Assembly (NCBI GenBank): GCA_031273455.1
Contig: JAISRZ010000085.1
Location: 62,001 to 126,000, forward strand
Reading direction: 5' to 3'
From: Deltaproteobacteria bacterium
GTDB lineage: Bacteria; Desulfobacterota; Desulfarculia; Adiutricales; Adiutricaceae
Length of the DNA stretch: 64,000 nt
In this document: positions 7,571 to 14,499 of the stretch, piece after piece
How the letters are laid out: every line of letters begins with the position of its first letter
How positions within the stretch are numbered: the first letter of the stretch is position 1
Position numbers and translations under genes: made by a program
Notes under the pieces: generated by a model
What the model saw: only the letters and a program-made list of their open reading frames with translations
Told to the model about the DNA's origin: nothing
Databases searched by the model: none

Positions 7571-8500
7571 TTATTTCCGTAGGCTCACTAAGATATCAAT
7601 CTCAGTAGCCACGCCCGTGGCGATAACTGGCATAAAGGCTAGGGACGGGGTAGTGGCGAACCAAGCCGGCACCGCCGCCCAGTTAGTGTAAATCTCGTAG
7701 CTTATAGGCAGGAAGGTCCCGTTAACTTGGACTTGGTAGACACCCAAGCCAACCTGGTCCGTGCCATTGGTGGTCCGTAACTCGTAACGCCACTCAGCCC
7801 AGGTGTCCCTGGCGGGTAAGGATATGTAGATGTAGGGGTCATGCTGAGCGTCTAAAGTGAAGTGGAAGGTGGCGTCTAAGGTGTCTGGATAAGCGAGGGT
7901 CAGGAGGCCGTCTGAGCCTATGGTCAACTGATTATCTTCGTCAGCTGAGACTAAAGCTCCGATATCTATGGAACATTCTTCCGCTGGGTCAACCTTTAAG
8001 AGTCCGTCAGACCCATAATAGATAATATTGTTAGTGTCTTTGGAAACTAGGTCGGAGATTTCAACCGTGCATTGGTCTGTGGGGACGTAAAGAAGCCCGT
8101 CTGTGCCGAAAGTTAGGATATTTCCAGCGTCTTGGGAGACCGCCGTGGAGATAACCACGGTGCAGGGAGCGTTCCGGTCCGCGTACAGAAGACCGTCATC
8201 GCCCAGCTCAATCATATTATCGGCGTCTTGGTTAGATATTAAGTCCCCAGGGTTGATATCACAACCCAAAGTGAAGAGCTTATCGTCAGTGCCAGCTATG
8301 AGTAGGTTACCAGGGTCGGAGGAAATTAAGTCAAGGGGGTCAATGAGGGCGTCAGGGGGGACAAAGAGTTTGTCATCGGTCCCTTTAACCAGAATATTAT
8401 CGGCGTCCGTGGAGATTAAGTCGAGAAAATCACCACCGGGTAAAGCTTTAAAATGATGTAAAGTCTGGTCGTGTATGACAGGAATTCGAGCTTCACTCAT
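7571..8500 (-). CDS. Repeat-containing tail fibre shaft protein
   Basis: 309 residues. Residues about 24-205 consist of six degenerate repeats of about 30 residues built on the pattern D-L-[IV]-S-x-D-x-x-N-x-[IL]-x-x-G-[ST]-D-[GD]-[LK]-L. Short repeats of this type trimerise into a fibre shaft. The C-terminal 100 residues form a separate beta-rich tip. Its start overlaps the end of the Rz1-like gene by 8 bp. Confidence 0.65.
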   Translation of the reverse strand: MSEARIPVIHDQTLHHFKALPGGDFLDLISTDADNILVKGTDDKLFVPPDALIDPLDLISSDPGNLLIAGTDDKLFTLGCDINPGDLISNQDADNMIELGDDGLLYADRNAPCTVVISTAVSQDAGNILTFGTDGLLYVPTDQCTVEISDLVSKDTNNIIYYGSDGLLKVDPAEECSIDIGALVSADEDNQLTIGSDGLLTLAYPDTLDATFHFTLDAQHDPYIYISLPARDTWAEWRYELRTTNGTDQVGLGVYQVQVNGTFLPISYEIYTNWAAVPAWFATTPSLAFMPVIATGVATEIDILVSLRK

Positions 8501-8762
8501 TTTGAACTTCCTCCATATACGCCCTAGCTTTTAATCTATCCATATATAAATTATCCCAACTCATAGATAGCTCATTTACGTACTTCAGAAACTCCGCTTC
8601 CCCCCTTCGCGGGGGTATTGGTTTCGCTACCTCCCCGAAGTAAATCGCCGGAGCGCAAGGACTCTTCATAACTAGGGGCTGGACAGCGCAACCGCTCATA
8701 AAGAGCGTCAGGTAGAGTCCAGTCAGGACGTAAGTCACAAACTTCATCAATAGCTTTATCAA
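8493..8762 (-). CDS. Rz1-like outer-membrane spanin lipoprotein
   Basis: 89 residues with a signal peptide and lipobox (FMSGC, Cys near residue 25), then a short charged periplasmic part. 191 bp of it lie inside the 3' end of the Rz-like gene in another frame, the typical nested spanin arrangement. Together the pair fuses inner and outer membranes in the last step of lysis of Gram-negative hosts. The C-terminus is longer than in lambda Rz1 and extends past the Rz stop. Confidence 0.8.
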   Translation of the reverse strand: MIKLLMKFVTYVLTGLYLTLFMSGCAVQPLVMKSPCAPAIYFGEVAKPIPPRRGEAEFLKYVNELSMSWDNLYMDRLKARAYMEEVQNE

Positions 8763-9012
8763 CTTCCCTACGCTCTTTATCCGTAGCGATTAATCTCTGA
8801 CTATGTTCAAAAACGGCGGCTCGTTCATTAGCTAGTTTCTCGTTTAATTCAATGGCTTGGAACTGGGCCTGAAACAACGCGGTTTCAGTAGCCTCTATCT
8901 TCATCTCTAACGTTTCTATCTTCCACTTCTGATACGCAAACACGCATGCATAGAAAACTATAAGACCTATAAGACATATAGCGATAACTTTATTTTCTAA
9001 TAAATTTACCAT
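8572..9012 (-). CDS. Rz-like inner-membrane spanin
   Basis: 146 residues: N-terminal membrane anchor (about residues 9-28), then a long periplasmic coiled coil (about 32-90) and a short Cys-containing C-terminal region. Partner of the nested Rz1-like lipoprotein. Its start overlaps the preceding gene by 7 bp, inside the lysis cassette that also holds the muramidase. Confidence 0.8.
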   Translation of the reverse strand: MVNLLENKVIAICLIGLIVFYACVFAYQKWKIETLEMKIEATETALFQAQFQAIELNEKLANERAAVFEHSQRLIATDKERREVDKAIDEVCDLRPDWTLPDALYERLRCPAPSYEESLRSGDLLRGGSETNTPAKGGSGVSEVRK

Positions 9013-9230
9013 CGCGCGCCATGTGTCACTTCGTAAGGCAAAGGTCGTTTAGGCGCCGAGGTCGTAGATGGATACTCGTATACGGGTCTAGAGTTGAGAA
9101 TTTTAAGTTCTTTCTCTAATTGTTCCATTCTAGTTTGTAATTGGCTTATCCTCATATTGACGTTATGGACTTGCTGTCTAGTTAAACCAGCCAGACATAG
9201 GACCAAAAGAACCACTAACGCGATGGTCAT
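9006..9230 (-). CDS. Small phage membrane protein, N-anchor plus coiled coil
   Basis: 74 residues: membrane helix at about 3-18, a coiled coil at about 20-48, and a Pro/Tyr-rich tail. It overlaps both neighbours by a few bases (ATGA with the upstream gene). It lies between the spanins and the two-helix membrane protein, so a lysis-accessory or antiholin role is plausible but not shown. Confidence 0.55.
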   Translation of the reverse strand: MTIALVVLLVLCLAGLTRQQVHNVNMRISQLQTRMEQLEKELKILNSRPVYEYPSTTSAPKRPLPYEVTHGARW

Positions 9231-9475
9231 GTTTCATTCTCCTTGGGACTTTCCCCTTCGCCAGTCTCCACGCTTAAGCCAGTACCACCAGGAGTCTTAA
9301 AAGTAATTCGATACCCGTTCCGACGGGAATCAATTCGGTTCCAAACTAGGACAGCTAAAACAGCTAGATACAAAATTAGTTCTAAACGGTTCAAACTGTG
9401 GACAATTAATAGGGCTAAGCCAACTAAAATCCACATGAATAAAAAAATCTTAGATGTTCTTATTGATTTTGTCAT
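9227..9475 (-). CDS. Candidate holin, two membrane helices
   Basis: 82 residues with two adjacent hydrophobic helices (about residues 10-25 and 31-46), short charged ends and a hydrophilic tail. The size and topology fit a class II holin. It overlaps the muramidase gene by 26 bp. No family-specific motif is visible, so the call depends on topology and location in the lysis cassette. Confidence 0.5.
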   Translation of the reverse strand: MTKSIRTSKIFLFMWILVGLALLIVHSLNRLELILYLAVLAVLVWNRIDSRRNGYRITFKTPGGTGLSVETGEGESPKENET

Positions 9476-10121
9476 ATTCAGCTTTCATCTTCTTATCATA
9501 TTTATTAATATAGTATTTGGTACCATTATAACCTCTAGCGAAAGCGGTCCAATTTTTGGTTTTAAGACTATTCCATAACCTTTTATCGGACTTTATAAAA
9601 CTAATGAAGATATCTAGCTGACCTGGCAGAGTCGTCATCTTGTCCATGAACTCTTGGATAGTCCGACAAGCGCAAGCGGAATGATTCTTACCTAGGATTT
9701 GGAAGGCGCCCCAAGAGGCGGACCTATTAGCGGCGGTCTCGTGAATACATCTAGCTCTTAAGAGCTGGTCCCATTCGGCTTTGGGACGTTTAACATATTT
9801 TAAAGTGAACTTAGGATACAGAATTTCTAAAACAAGCTCGCCACGGAGGGGTTTTCCAAAAGGGTCCATGTATTTAGAAGGATACGTTAGGACGGATCCA
9901 GGCAGGAGGTCAGGAGATTTAAGGCTAGAGAGTTCTTTCCAGAAGACATGACCCTCGAATTGAACAACAGGAAAGCCACTAATGTCAAGACCTAACGGAG
10001 TTTTGGCCCCAGGAGAGAGAAAAGGCTCTCCGTCAGACTCTATCGAAATAACAGCTTTCAAAACAGAAGGCTCTATTTCAAGTAGATCCGCTCCTTCATT
10101 TATCAATTCAGTAGGAAACAT
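9450..10121 (-). CDS. Phage endolysin, N-acetylmuramidase (DUF3380/PF11860 type)
   Basis: 223 residues from the ATG at 10121, which has GGGAGGG just upstream; the frame stays open to a TTG at 10274 but that start has no ribosome binding site. It contains hallmark pieces of the muramidase family: AVISIESDGEPF near the N-terminus (Glu as candidate catalytic residue), PVVQFEGHVFW, ASWGAFQILGKNH, and AFARGYNGTKYY near the end. The full-length domain appears present. It would cleave the peptidoglycan glycan strand at lysis. No signal peptide is seen with the chosen start, which fits holin-dependent release. Confidence 0.85.
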   Translation of the reverse strand: MFPTELINEGADLLEIEPSVLKAVISIESDGEPFLSPGAKTPLGLDISGFPVVQFEGHVFWKELSSLKSPDLLPGSVLTYPSKYMDPFGKPLRGELVLEILYPKFTLKYVKRPKAEWDQLLRARCIHETAANRSASWGAFQILGKNHSACACRTIQEFMDKMTTLPGQLDIFISFIKSDKRLWNSLKTKNWTAFARGYNGTKYYINKYDKKMKAEYDKINKNI

Positions 10122-10262
10122 ACAGCCCTCCCATGACGAGCTTATAGTATTTTGTCGCGCTATTAACCTGCCGTCAAGACTTATTTTTTTATAAATACCG
10201 CTCAAAGAACCAATACATTCTCCTATTAAATACCGCCTAAGTATCCGCAGTTTCATATCAAA

Positions 10263-10423
10263 TATGCGTAGCAAATTTTTTTATGGGTATCAAAAATTTT
10301 TTTGGCGCGCGTAGGTGTGCGTATCGATAAGTGACCTCATTCGCGTAGTTATGCGTAGGTATGCGTAGGTATGCGTAAATCAATAAGTGACCTAGTTTGC
10401 GAAATGTCGCGTAGGTGTTGAAG
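10263..10423. repeat. Iteron-like cluster of GCGTAGGT repeats
   Basis: The non-coding gap 10122-10664 (leaving aside the possible muramidase extension) separates leftward late genes from rightward small genes. In it, GCGTA occurs about eight times, including three direct TATGCGTA units at 10349-10378 spaced 10 bp apart. Two copies of an ATAAGTGACCT motif (10327 and 10384) alternate with the iterons and resemble the CCGATAAGTAACC motif found downstream. Candidate operator, origin or switch region. The part 10430-10550 is C-rich with no gene seen. Confidence 0.5.
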
Positions 10424-10555
10424 GTACTACCACTATATCGGGGCCACCAGTCCAGACCGCCGGTCCAAACCCCCTCCCCCAGTCCAGGCCAGGGCTGTCC
10501 AGAAACGTCGACAACTATCTACAATCAACAAAAAAGACGGGAAATAAAATTGGCA

Positions 10556-10623
10556 ACCGATAAGTAACCATAAGCGAGAGGGAAACAAAAAAGAAAGAGA
10601 CGAACCGATAAGTAATCATCAGC
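10556..10623 (+). promoter_or_regulatory. Two copies of the CCGATAAG motif upstream of the first small gene
   Basis: Copies at 10556-10575 (CCGATAAGTAACCATAAGC) and 10603-10623 (CCGATAAGTAATCATCAGC), 47 bp apart. No GC hairpin follows here, unlike most later copies. Gene start at 10665. Confidence 0.5.
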
Positions 10624-10664
10624 AAAGGCAATCAAGCCGGAGCGCAACCACGAAAGGAAGTCTT

Positions 10665-10922
10665 ATGAAGACGCACAATTTACAATCGATCGTCGCGAAC
10701 AGCCAAGAGCTAGCGACCGTCGCCGAGACGATGATCGGCTTGAATGAATCCCTAGCGGCTTTACAAAGCCTTAAAGGGATCACGGACAAAACGCGGGGCA
10801 AGGCCGATAAGGAATTGCAAGCGGTTTACGCGGCCAGTCTAGACCGGCTCCAAACCCTAGCCGGCGGTATTATGGAATCCATGGACTGGACCAAGCCCGC
10901 GGCGACCGAGGCGACCGAATAA
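10665..10922 (+). CDS. Hypothetical small phage protein, 85 aa
   Basis: First gene of the plus-strand array. Mostly helical, rich in Ala, Leu and Glu, with no membrane segment or recognised motif. The ATG follows GAAAGGAAG. It ends in an acidic Ala-Thr-Glu tail and is followed by a perfect 9-bp GC hairpin. I do not recognise the family. Confidence 0.6.
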   Translation: MKTHNLQSIVANSQELATVAETMIGLNESLAALQSLKGITDKTRGKADKELQAVYAASLDRLQTLAGGIMESMDWTKPAATEATE

Positions 10923-10928
10923 CCCATA

Positions 10929-10949
10929 GGCGCGGGCGTTGCCCGCGCC
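10929..10949 (+). terminator. Perfect 9-bp GC hairpin (copy 1)
   Basis: GGCGCGGGC (10929-10937), loop GTT, GCCCGCGCC (10941-10949), directly after the stop of the gene at 10665. There is no U-tract, so it may be an RNA-stability or processing element rather than a simple terminator. Same stem recurs at 11345 and 12103. Confidence 0.55.
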
Positions 10950-11020
10950 ACCAAAAAGCAAGCCCGGTTGATTTTTGTGGGTTAAAGGGTAATTAAAAGC
11001 AAGCGCGAATTTAACTACTT

Positions 11021-11063
11021 AACCGATAAGTAATCATAGCCAAGGCGGGTATTCAGCCCCGTC
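11021..11063 (+). promoter_or_regulatory. Leader element: CCGATAAG motif plus hairpin
   Basis: Motif at 11021-11040 (CCGATAAGTAATCATAGC), then a hairpin GGCGGG (11044-11049) with CCCGTC (11058-11063), one G-U pair. Gene start at 11080. Confidence 0.55.
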
Positions 11064-11079
11064 ACAACGGAGACACACA

Positions 11080-11334
11080 ATGGAATTTTTAATTGATGGG
11101 CGCCACGGGATTTACGTCCCGCAGGAATTCGCGGAAGCATACGGCGAGCATATCAGCGACCCGGAAGACAAGGCGATCCTTTTAGCCGGTCCCGATCATG
11201 ATCAGTACTGGGACACGTGGGCGGCTATAGTTGACAACGTGGATATCGACGGCGGGTTTTTATTGGAAAGCGACGGGTTATATCTCATCTTTGATGAGGA
11301 TATCGACGAGAACGGGGAAATTATCTGGGAATAG
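11080..11334 (+). CDS. Very acidic small phage protein, 84 aa (paralogue A)
   Basis: About 23 Asp/Glu against 2 Lys/Arg. It contains YGxx(I)xDPE, GPDHDQYWDTW and a LLESDGLYLIFDED end, a pattern seen in small phage proteins of unknown function. It is clearly related to the protein at 13699 (shared YVP/VP-x-x-FAE-x-YG, then QYWD-x-W). The strong negative charge would suit a DNA mimic, but no family with that function was recognised. Confidence 0.65.
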   Translation: MEFLIDGRHGIYVPQEFAEAYGEHISDPEDKAILLAGPDHDQYWDTWAAIVDNVDIDGGFLLESDGLYLIFDEDIDENGEIIWE

Positions 11335-11344
11335 CCCCACAGCC

Positions 11345-11366
11345 GGCGCGGGCGAGAGCCCGCGCC
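11345..11366 (+). terminator. Perfect 9-bp GC hairpin with GAGA tetraloop (copy 2)
   Basis: GGCGCGGGC (11345-11353), GAGA, GCCCGCGCC (11358-11366) after the stop at 11334. GNRA tetraloop, no U-tract. Confidence 0.55.
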
Positions 11367-11387
11367 CCAAAACAAGGGAGGCGGACC

Positions 11388-11687
11388 GTGGCCGTGTGTT
11401 TAAGGAAAGAAGACGGCGAAAGCGCGACGGTCCTTTTAGAACGGGTTATTAGGTCTTGTGATATGGACGCCCGGCTAAAAGAGGAAGCGGAGTTTAGGGA
11501 CGACGATAGGCACAACATAACATTCAGCTATTTTGGGCGGGAAGCGGATAGGATTTATCAAGAACTACTAACCTTGCTACCAAGCGATCAAGCGGACAAC
11601 CTTTGTTATTTTGGTCGCCTGATGCAATTGAAAGGTTTTCACCAGCACGGGGTTTATCTAAAATATCCCCACTTAACCGATAAGTAA
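11388..11687 (+). CDS. Hypothetical small phage protein, 99 aa
   Basis: Starts at GTG 11388 behind GGGAGG. N-terminal half is charged; the C-terminal half (YQELLTLLPSD...YFGRLMQLKGF) weakly resembles the protein at 13993 (YEELQDRIPKD...YGRLQYLSGY). The last residues HLTDK are encoded by the leader motif of the next gene, so the protein end was probably shaped by that DNA element. Function unknown. Confidence 0.55.
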   Translation: MAVCLRKEDGESATVLLERVIRSCDMDARLKEEAEFRDDDRHNITFSYFGREADRIYQELLTLLPSDQADNLCYFGRLMQLKGFHQHGVYLKYPHLTDK

Positions 11688-11717
11688 CCATAGCCAAGGC
11701 GGGTAACCAGCCCCGCC
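11675..11717 (+). promoter_or_regulatory. Leader element: CCGATAAG motif plus hairpin
   Basis: Motif CCGATAAGTAACCATAGCC at 11677-11695 overlaps the end of the preceding gene (its TAA stop is within the motif). Hairpin GGCGGG (11698-11703) with CCCGCC (11712-11717), followed by AAGGAGG and the ATG at 11734. Confidence 0.6.
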
Positions 11718-11733
11718 TATAAGGAGGATCATC

Positions 11734-12093
11734 ATGATCCAAGTGGTAGTAAAGGACGCGGGTCAGTTCATGCCCCTAACGTTCGCGCAGGATTTACGCG
11801 AATACTTTGAGCCAATCGCTATGGATATGGACTGGGAACGTTGCGACGCGATCCGCGAGCGACTGTTTACCAATAACCCCACGCCCGACACGTGGAAAGC
11901 GTTCGCGGAAGCTGTCGACGCTATGATTTACGACGGCTATAAACTACGATATGAAGAGGGCGTCGGCGTCTTCTTTGACGACGCGGACGAACAGGACTGG
12001 GGGGACGCGGAAAAGTGGCGCGACGCGTACAAGTGGGCTTATAACGACCCGTGGGCGAACTCGCGGACGCCTGAAGAATATGAGGACGAGTAA
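11734..12093 (+). CDS. Acidic hypothetical phage protein, 119 aa
   Basis: ATG at 11734 after AAGGAGGATC. Rich in Asp, Glu, Trp and Tyr, especially the last 45 residues (FFDDADEQDWGDAEKW). No recognised motif or membrane segment. It is the last gene before a terminator at 12129 and a gene-free region of about 1.1 kb, so it closes the first cassette of the array. Confidence 0.6.
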   Translation: MIQVVVKDAGQFMPLTFAQDLREYFEPIAMDMDWERCDAIRERLFTNNPTPDTWKAFAEAVDAMIYDGYKLRYEEGVGVFFDDADEQDWGDAEKWRDAYKWAYNDPWANSRTPEEYEDE

Positions 12094-12102
12094 CAATCAA
12101 CC

Positions 12103-12124
12103 GGCGCGGGCGAGAGCCCGCGCC
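12103..12124 (+). terminator. Perfect 9-bp GC hairpin with GAGA tetraloop (copy 3)
   Basis: GGCGCGGGC (12103-12111), GAGA, GCCCGCGCC (12116-12124), identical to the copy at 11345, directly ahead of a conventional terminator. Confidence 0.55.
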
Positions 12125-12128
12125 CCAC

Positions 12129-12153
12129 AGCCCCGAGCGATCGGGGCTTTTTT
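12129..12153 (+). terminator. Rho-independent terminator
   Basis: AGCCCCGA (12129-12136), loop GCGA, TCGGGGCT (12141-12148) followed by a run of T to 12153. Ends the first small-gene cassette. Confidence 0.85.
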
Positions 12154-13245
12154 GTGGCCAGAATCCAGGGAGCCAGTGGCCGGTGGCCGGTGGCCGGGAG
12201 GCGGTGACCACGTGACCAGAGCCAAGCCCCGCGAACAAAGGCCGCGTCACGTTTAGCCATACAGAGTATAGCGATTCGCGTGAACGAAACACGGAAAGCC
12301 ATATGACCAAAGGCTTTTAGACCGCTGACTTTTAAAAAGCGCTATTGCAAAACTCGGAAACCCTTACAGCGCATAGCGTATCACCCTATAAGGCCCGTTT
12401 TCGTGGTTACATTCAACGTCACTACCACAATCAAAAAGCGACTGGTTCAAATCAATTGGCAAAACTGATAGTGATTGATTTGTAATCTAAACATATCAGT
12501 ATGACATACAAATCGATTTGTAACCGCGATGATATGAGACAAAGTATCGCAAATCACGTGCGATATTCAACCATTATCCAAAAATGATTGAATTCGCATA
12601 CACTTTATTTTTAGTAGTGATATGATACTCTGCAATCAAAAAAATCACTTCTTACCGGCGTAACTCCCGATTGATATGTGACACTAACCAGTTTGTAGCG
12701 GTCACTTTTTCCGAACCGGGGGAGGGGACTAAAAATATACAATAAAATCAAGGGGTTACGTGGGTAGTACTTAAATATGAGAGATAAGTTCTAAAACAGG
12801 GCTGAAAACTAACAGGGTAGTTTCAAACGAAAAAAAATTTTCCGAAAAAAAAATGCTCGTAACTTAGGGGGGTATGTTTTCGGAAATCCCACGCTTATCA
12901 CTTCTTTTAGTTTCCGAAACCCCACGAAACCCACGCGCCATATGGCTTTCCTCAATCGACCCAAAAAAAGTAACCACTACTTATTGATACAGGTCACATA
13001 TCATTCGTAAAAATCGGCCTATTATCAAGGACTTATAATCGTATCAATAATATCATATCACCCGTTTTGATATGCCCCTGATTACTTTTTTCCCGACGCA
13101 AAATATCAGGCCCGACCGATAATATAGCAAGAGACAGAGGGACAACCGACCGATAAGATATCAACAGGCAAGCGACGAAAATTTAGAGGGTAACCGATAA
13201 GATATCAACAGGCAACCGACCGACCGAACCTAAAGGGGGATTCAT
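12154..13245. other. Gene-free A+T-rich region inside the prophage
   Basis: No supportable gene. At 12177-12198 there are three tandem TGGCCGG-type units. Further on: two GATTTGTAA sequences (near 12477 and 12514) and an 11-bp inverted pair TGATATGTGAC (12672-12682) and GTCACATATCA (12993-13003). Several poly-A/T stretches are present. The right end carries the double leader motif at 13150-13220. It could hold a replication origin, operators or an unrecognised RNA; nothing here proves which. Confidence 0.4.
13150..13220 (+). promoter_or_regulatory. Tandem CCGATAAG-type motifs upstream of second cassette
   Basis: Two nearly identical 27-bp units at 13150-13176 and 13194-13220, both starting CCGATAAGATATCAACAGG; a more diverged CCGATAATATAGCAAG lies at 13115. 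No hairpin follows; AAGGGGG and the ATG at 13246 come next. Confidence 0.55.
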
Positions 13246-13647
13246 ATGAATCATAGGGACATGACTAAGCTAACTACCGCGTGGACCCTTATTAGCAAGG
13301 CCCACATGGACGCTAAGGATAAACAGGCCCGCCTAGCTGAAGACCCGGACCTAATCGACAAGAGCGCGGTCAGCTCATGGTTACCGGACCAGATTGAAAG
13401 GCTGGCCGATGTCGCTAAGTTCGCTAGCGAAACTCTCTACGACCTGGAGGATCAGTTCGCTATCAACCACGCCGATCCTGAGATCAACGCCCTTTACGCC
13501 CGGCTGCGTAAAAACTTGTTCGCCACCATTAAGGCTGTCGCCGAAACCGCCTATGACTTTATGGACGTGAATAGGCAACCCATCACCGTTACGCCTAGAC
13601 CAAAGGTCTATAAAAGCCTTGACCCTAGGTACTTCTTTAACCGATAA
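13246..13647 (+). CDS. Hypothetical phage protein, 133 aa
   Basis: ATG at 13246 preceded by AAGGGGG. Helical, soluble, with a basic C-terminus (TPRPKVYKSLDPRYFFNR). The stop codon lies inside the leader motif of the next gene. No recognised family. Opens the second small-gene cassette. Confidence 0.6.
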   Translation: MNHRDMTKLTTAWTLISKAHMDAKDKQARLAEDPDLIDKSAVSSWLPDQIERLADVAKFASETLYDLEDQFAINHADPEINALYARLRKNLFATIKAVAETAYDFMDVNRQPITVTPRPKVYKSLDPRYFFNR

Positions 13648-13684
13648 GCAACCATAGCCAAGGCGGGGGACTACCGACCCCGCC
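13639..13684 (+). promoter_or_regulatory. Leader element: CCGATAAG motif plus hairpin
   Basis: CCGATAAGCAACCATAGCC at 13641-13659 contains the preceding stop codon in a different frame from the 11677 copy. Hairpin GGCGGGG (13662-13668) with CCCCGCC (13678-13684), then GAAAGGA and the TTG at 13699. Confidence 0.6.
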
Positions 13685-13698
13685 GAAAGGATCTTGCC

Positions 13699-13944
13699 TT
13701 GGAAACTGAAGTTTTAATTAGTGGCCTGTACGGGGTTAATGTCCCTAAGCGATTCGCTGAGGACTATGGGGACTACATAAAAGACCCCGAGATCAAAGCG
13801 ATCTTCTTAGAGGGTCCCTTAAACCCTCAATACTGGGACGCCTGGGACGAATTCTTGGAGTCTTACATGGACGAAACTGGGTGTTGGCTGCGTCAAAATG
13901 ATGAGGGCGATCTATTGTGTTCCACTATATGGGACGAAGAGTAA
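13699..13944 (+). CDS. Acidic small phage protein, 81 aa (paralogue B)
   Basis: Starts at TTG 13699, seven bases after GAAAGGA; no better start is available. Related along its length to the 84-aa protein at 11080: VPKRFAEDYGDYIKDPE, then GPLNPQYWDAW. It is acidic, with a CWLRQNDEGDLL end typical of this small phage family. Function unknown. Confidence 0.6.
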   Translation: METEVLISGLYGVNVPKRFAEDYGDYIKDPEIKAIFLEGPLNPQYWDAWDEFLESYMDETGCWLRQNDEGDLLCSTIWDEE

Positions 13945-13954
13945 ACCCCTAGCG

Positions 13955-13977
13955 GGCGGGGGACTACCAACCCCGCC
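13955..13977 (+). promoter_or_regulatory. Leader hairpin
   Basis: GGCGGGG (13955-13961) pairs with CCCCGCC (13971-13977); loop GACTACCAA. GAAAGGA follows, then the ATG at 13993. Confidence 0.6.
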
Positions 13978-13992
13978 GAAAGGACCAACAAC

Positions 13993-14205
13993 ATGCGACT
14001 TGACTTGGAAACATATCAGAAGCTATGGACCAAACACATGCTAGCCTCAAGCGTTGTGTATGAGGAACTACAAGATAGAATCCCAAAGGATTATTTGTAC
14101 ATAGTACAAGCGATCCTTTCAGATTATGGACGCTTACAATATCTTAGCGGTTACTATGGTCGCGCTTGTGAAGAGTCGACTAAACCCCTTAACCAAGGCG
14201 GGTAG
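13993..14205 (+). CDS. Hypothetical small phage protein, 70 aa
   Basis: Soluble, helical. Its centre resembles the C-terminal half of the protein at 11388. The C-terminal residues (NQGG) are encoded by the next leader. It sits between leader hairpins at 13955 and 14197. No function assigned. Confidence 0.5.
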   Translation: MRLDLETYQKLWTKHMLASSVVYEELQDRIPKDYLYIVQAILSDYGRLQYLSGYYGRACEESTKPLNQGG

Positions 14206-14216
14206 CCAGCCCCGCC
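14197..14216 (+). promoter_or_regulatory. Leader hairpin
   Basis: GGCGGG (14197-14202) pairs with CCCGCC (14211-14216); it contains the preceding stop. GAAAGGA follows, then the ATG at 14230. Confidence 0.55.
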
Positions 14217-14229
14217 GAAAGGACAGGCC

Positions 14230-14460
14230 ATGCGTATTCAAGCGATTAGAGAAATTGGCCGGGACATAGCTATTAGCCTAGAAGCTATCGACAGAGCGGC
14301 CGATCATTTAGATAAGGTCATAACAGAGGATCCAGAGGCTCAACTAACATATGAAGCGAGCGTTGATATGTTAAGACACAACGCTTTGATAACTGTCTTT
14401 AGTCTTAAAGAGCTTCTTATGGAGCTTAAGACAATCCTAAACGGAGATTACACCCTCTAA
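14230..14460 (+). CDS. Small helical phage protein, 76 aa (family H, member 1)
   Basis: ATG at 14230 after GAAAGGACAGG. Two predicted helices. The first (AIREIGRDIAISLEAIDRAAD) matches the pattern in the proteins at 14500 and 14735, in which an Ala/Arg-rich helix is followed by S/V-x-E-x-ID. Likely the product of local duplication. No functional motif. Confidence 0.55.
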   Translation: MRIQAIREIGRDIAISLEAIDRAADHLDKVITEDPEAQLTYEASVDMLRHNALITVFSLKELLMELKTILNGDYTL

Positions 14461-14464
14461 TCAA

Positions 14465-14484
14465 GGCGGGTAACCAACCCCGCC
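14465..14484 (+). promoter_or_regulatory. Leader hairpin
   Basis: GGCGGG (14465-14470) pairs with CCCGCC (14479-14484), followed by GAAAGGA and the ATG at 14500. Confidence 0.55.
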
Positions 14485-14499
14485 GAAAGGATCTAACTA

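Noticed and set aside
11921-12310. Long antisense reading frames opposite the acidic gene at 11734
   Set aside because: They are Arg/Pro-rich, overlap a well-started gene and cross the terminator; they look like shadows of acidic coding sequence.
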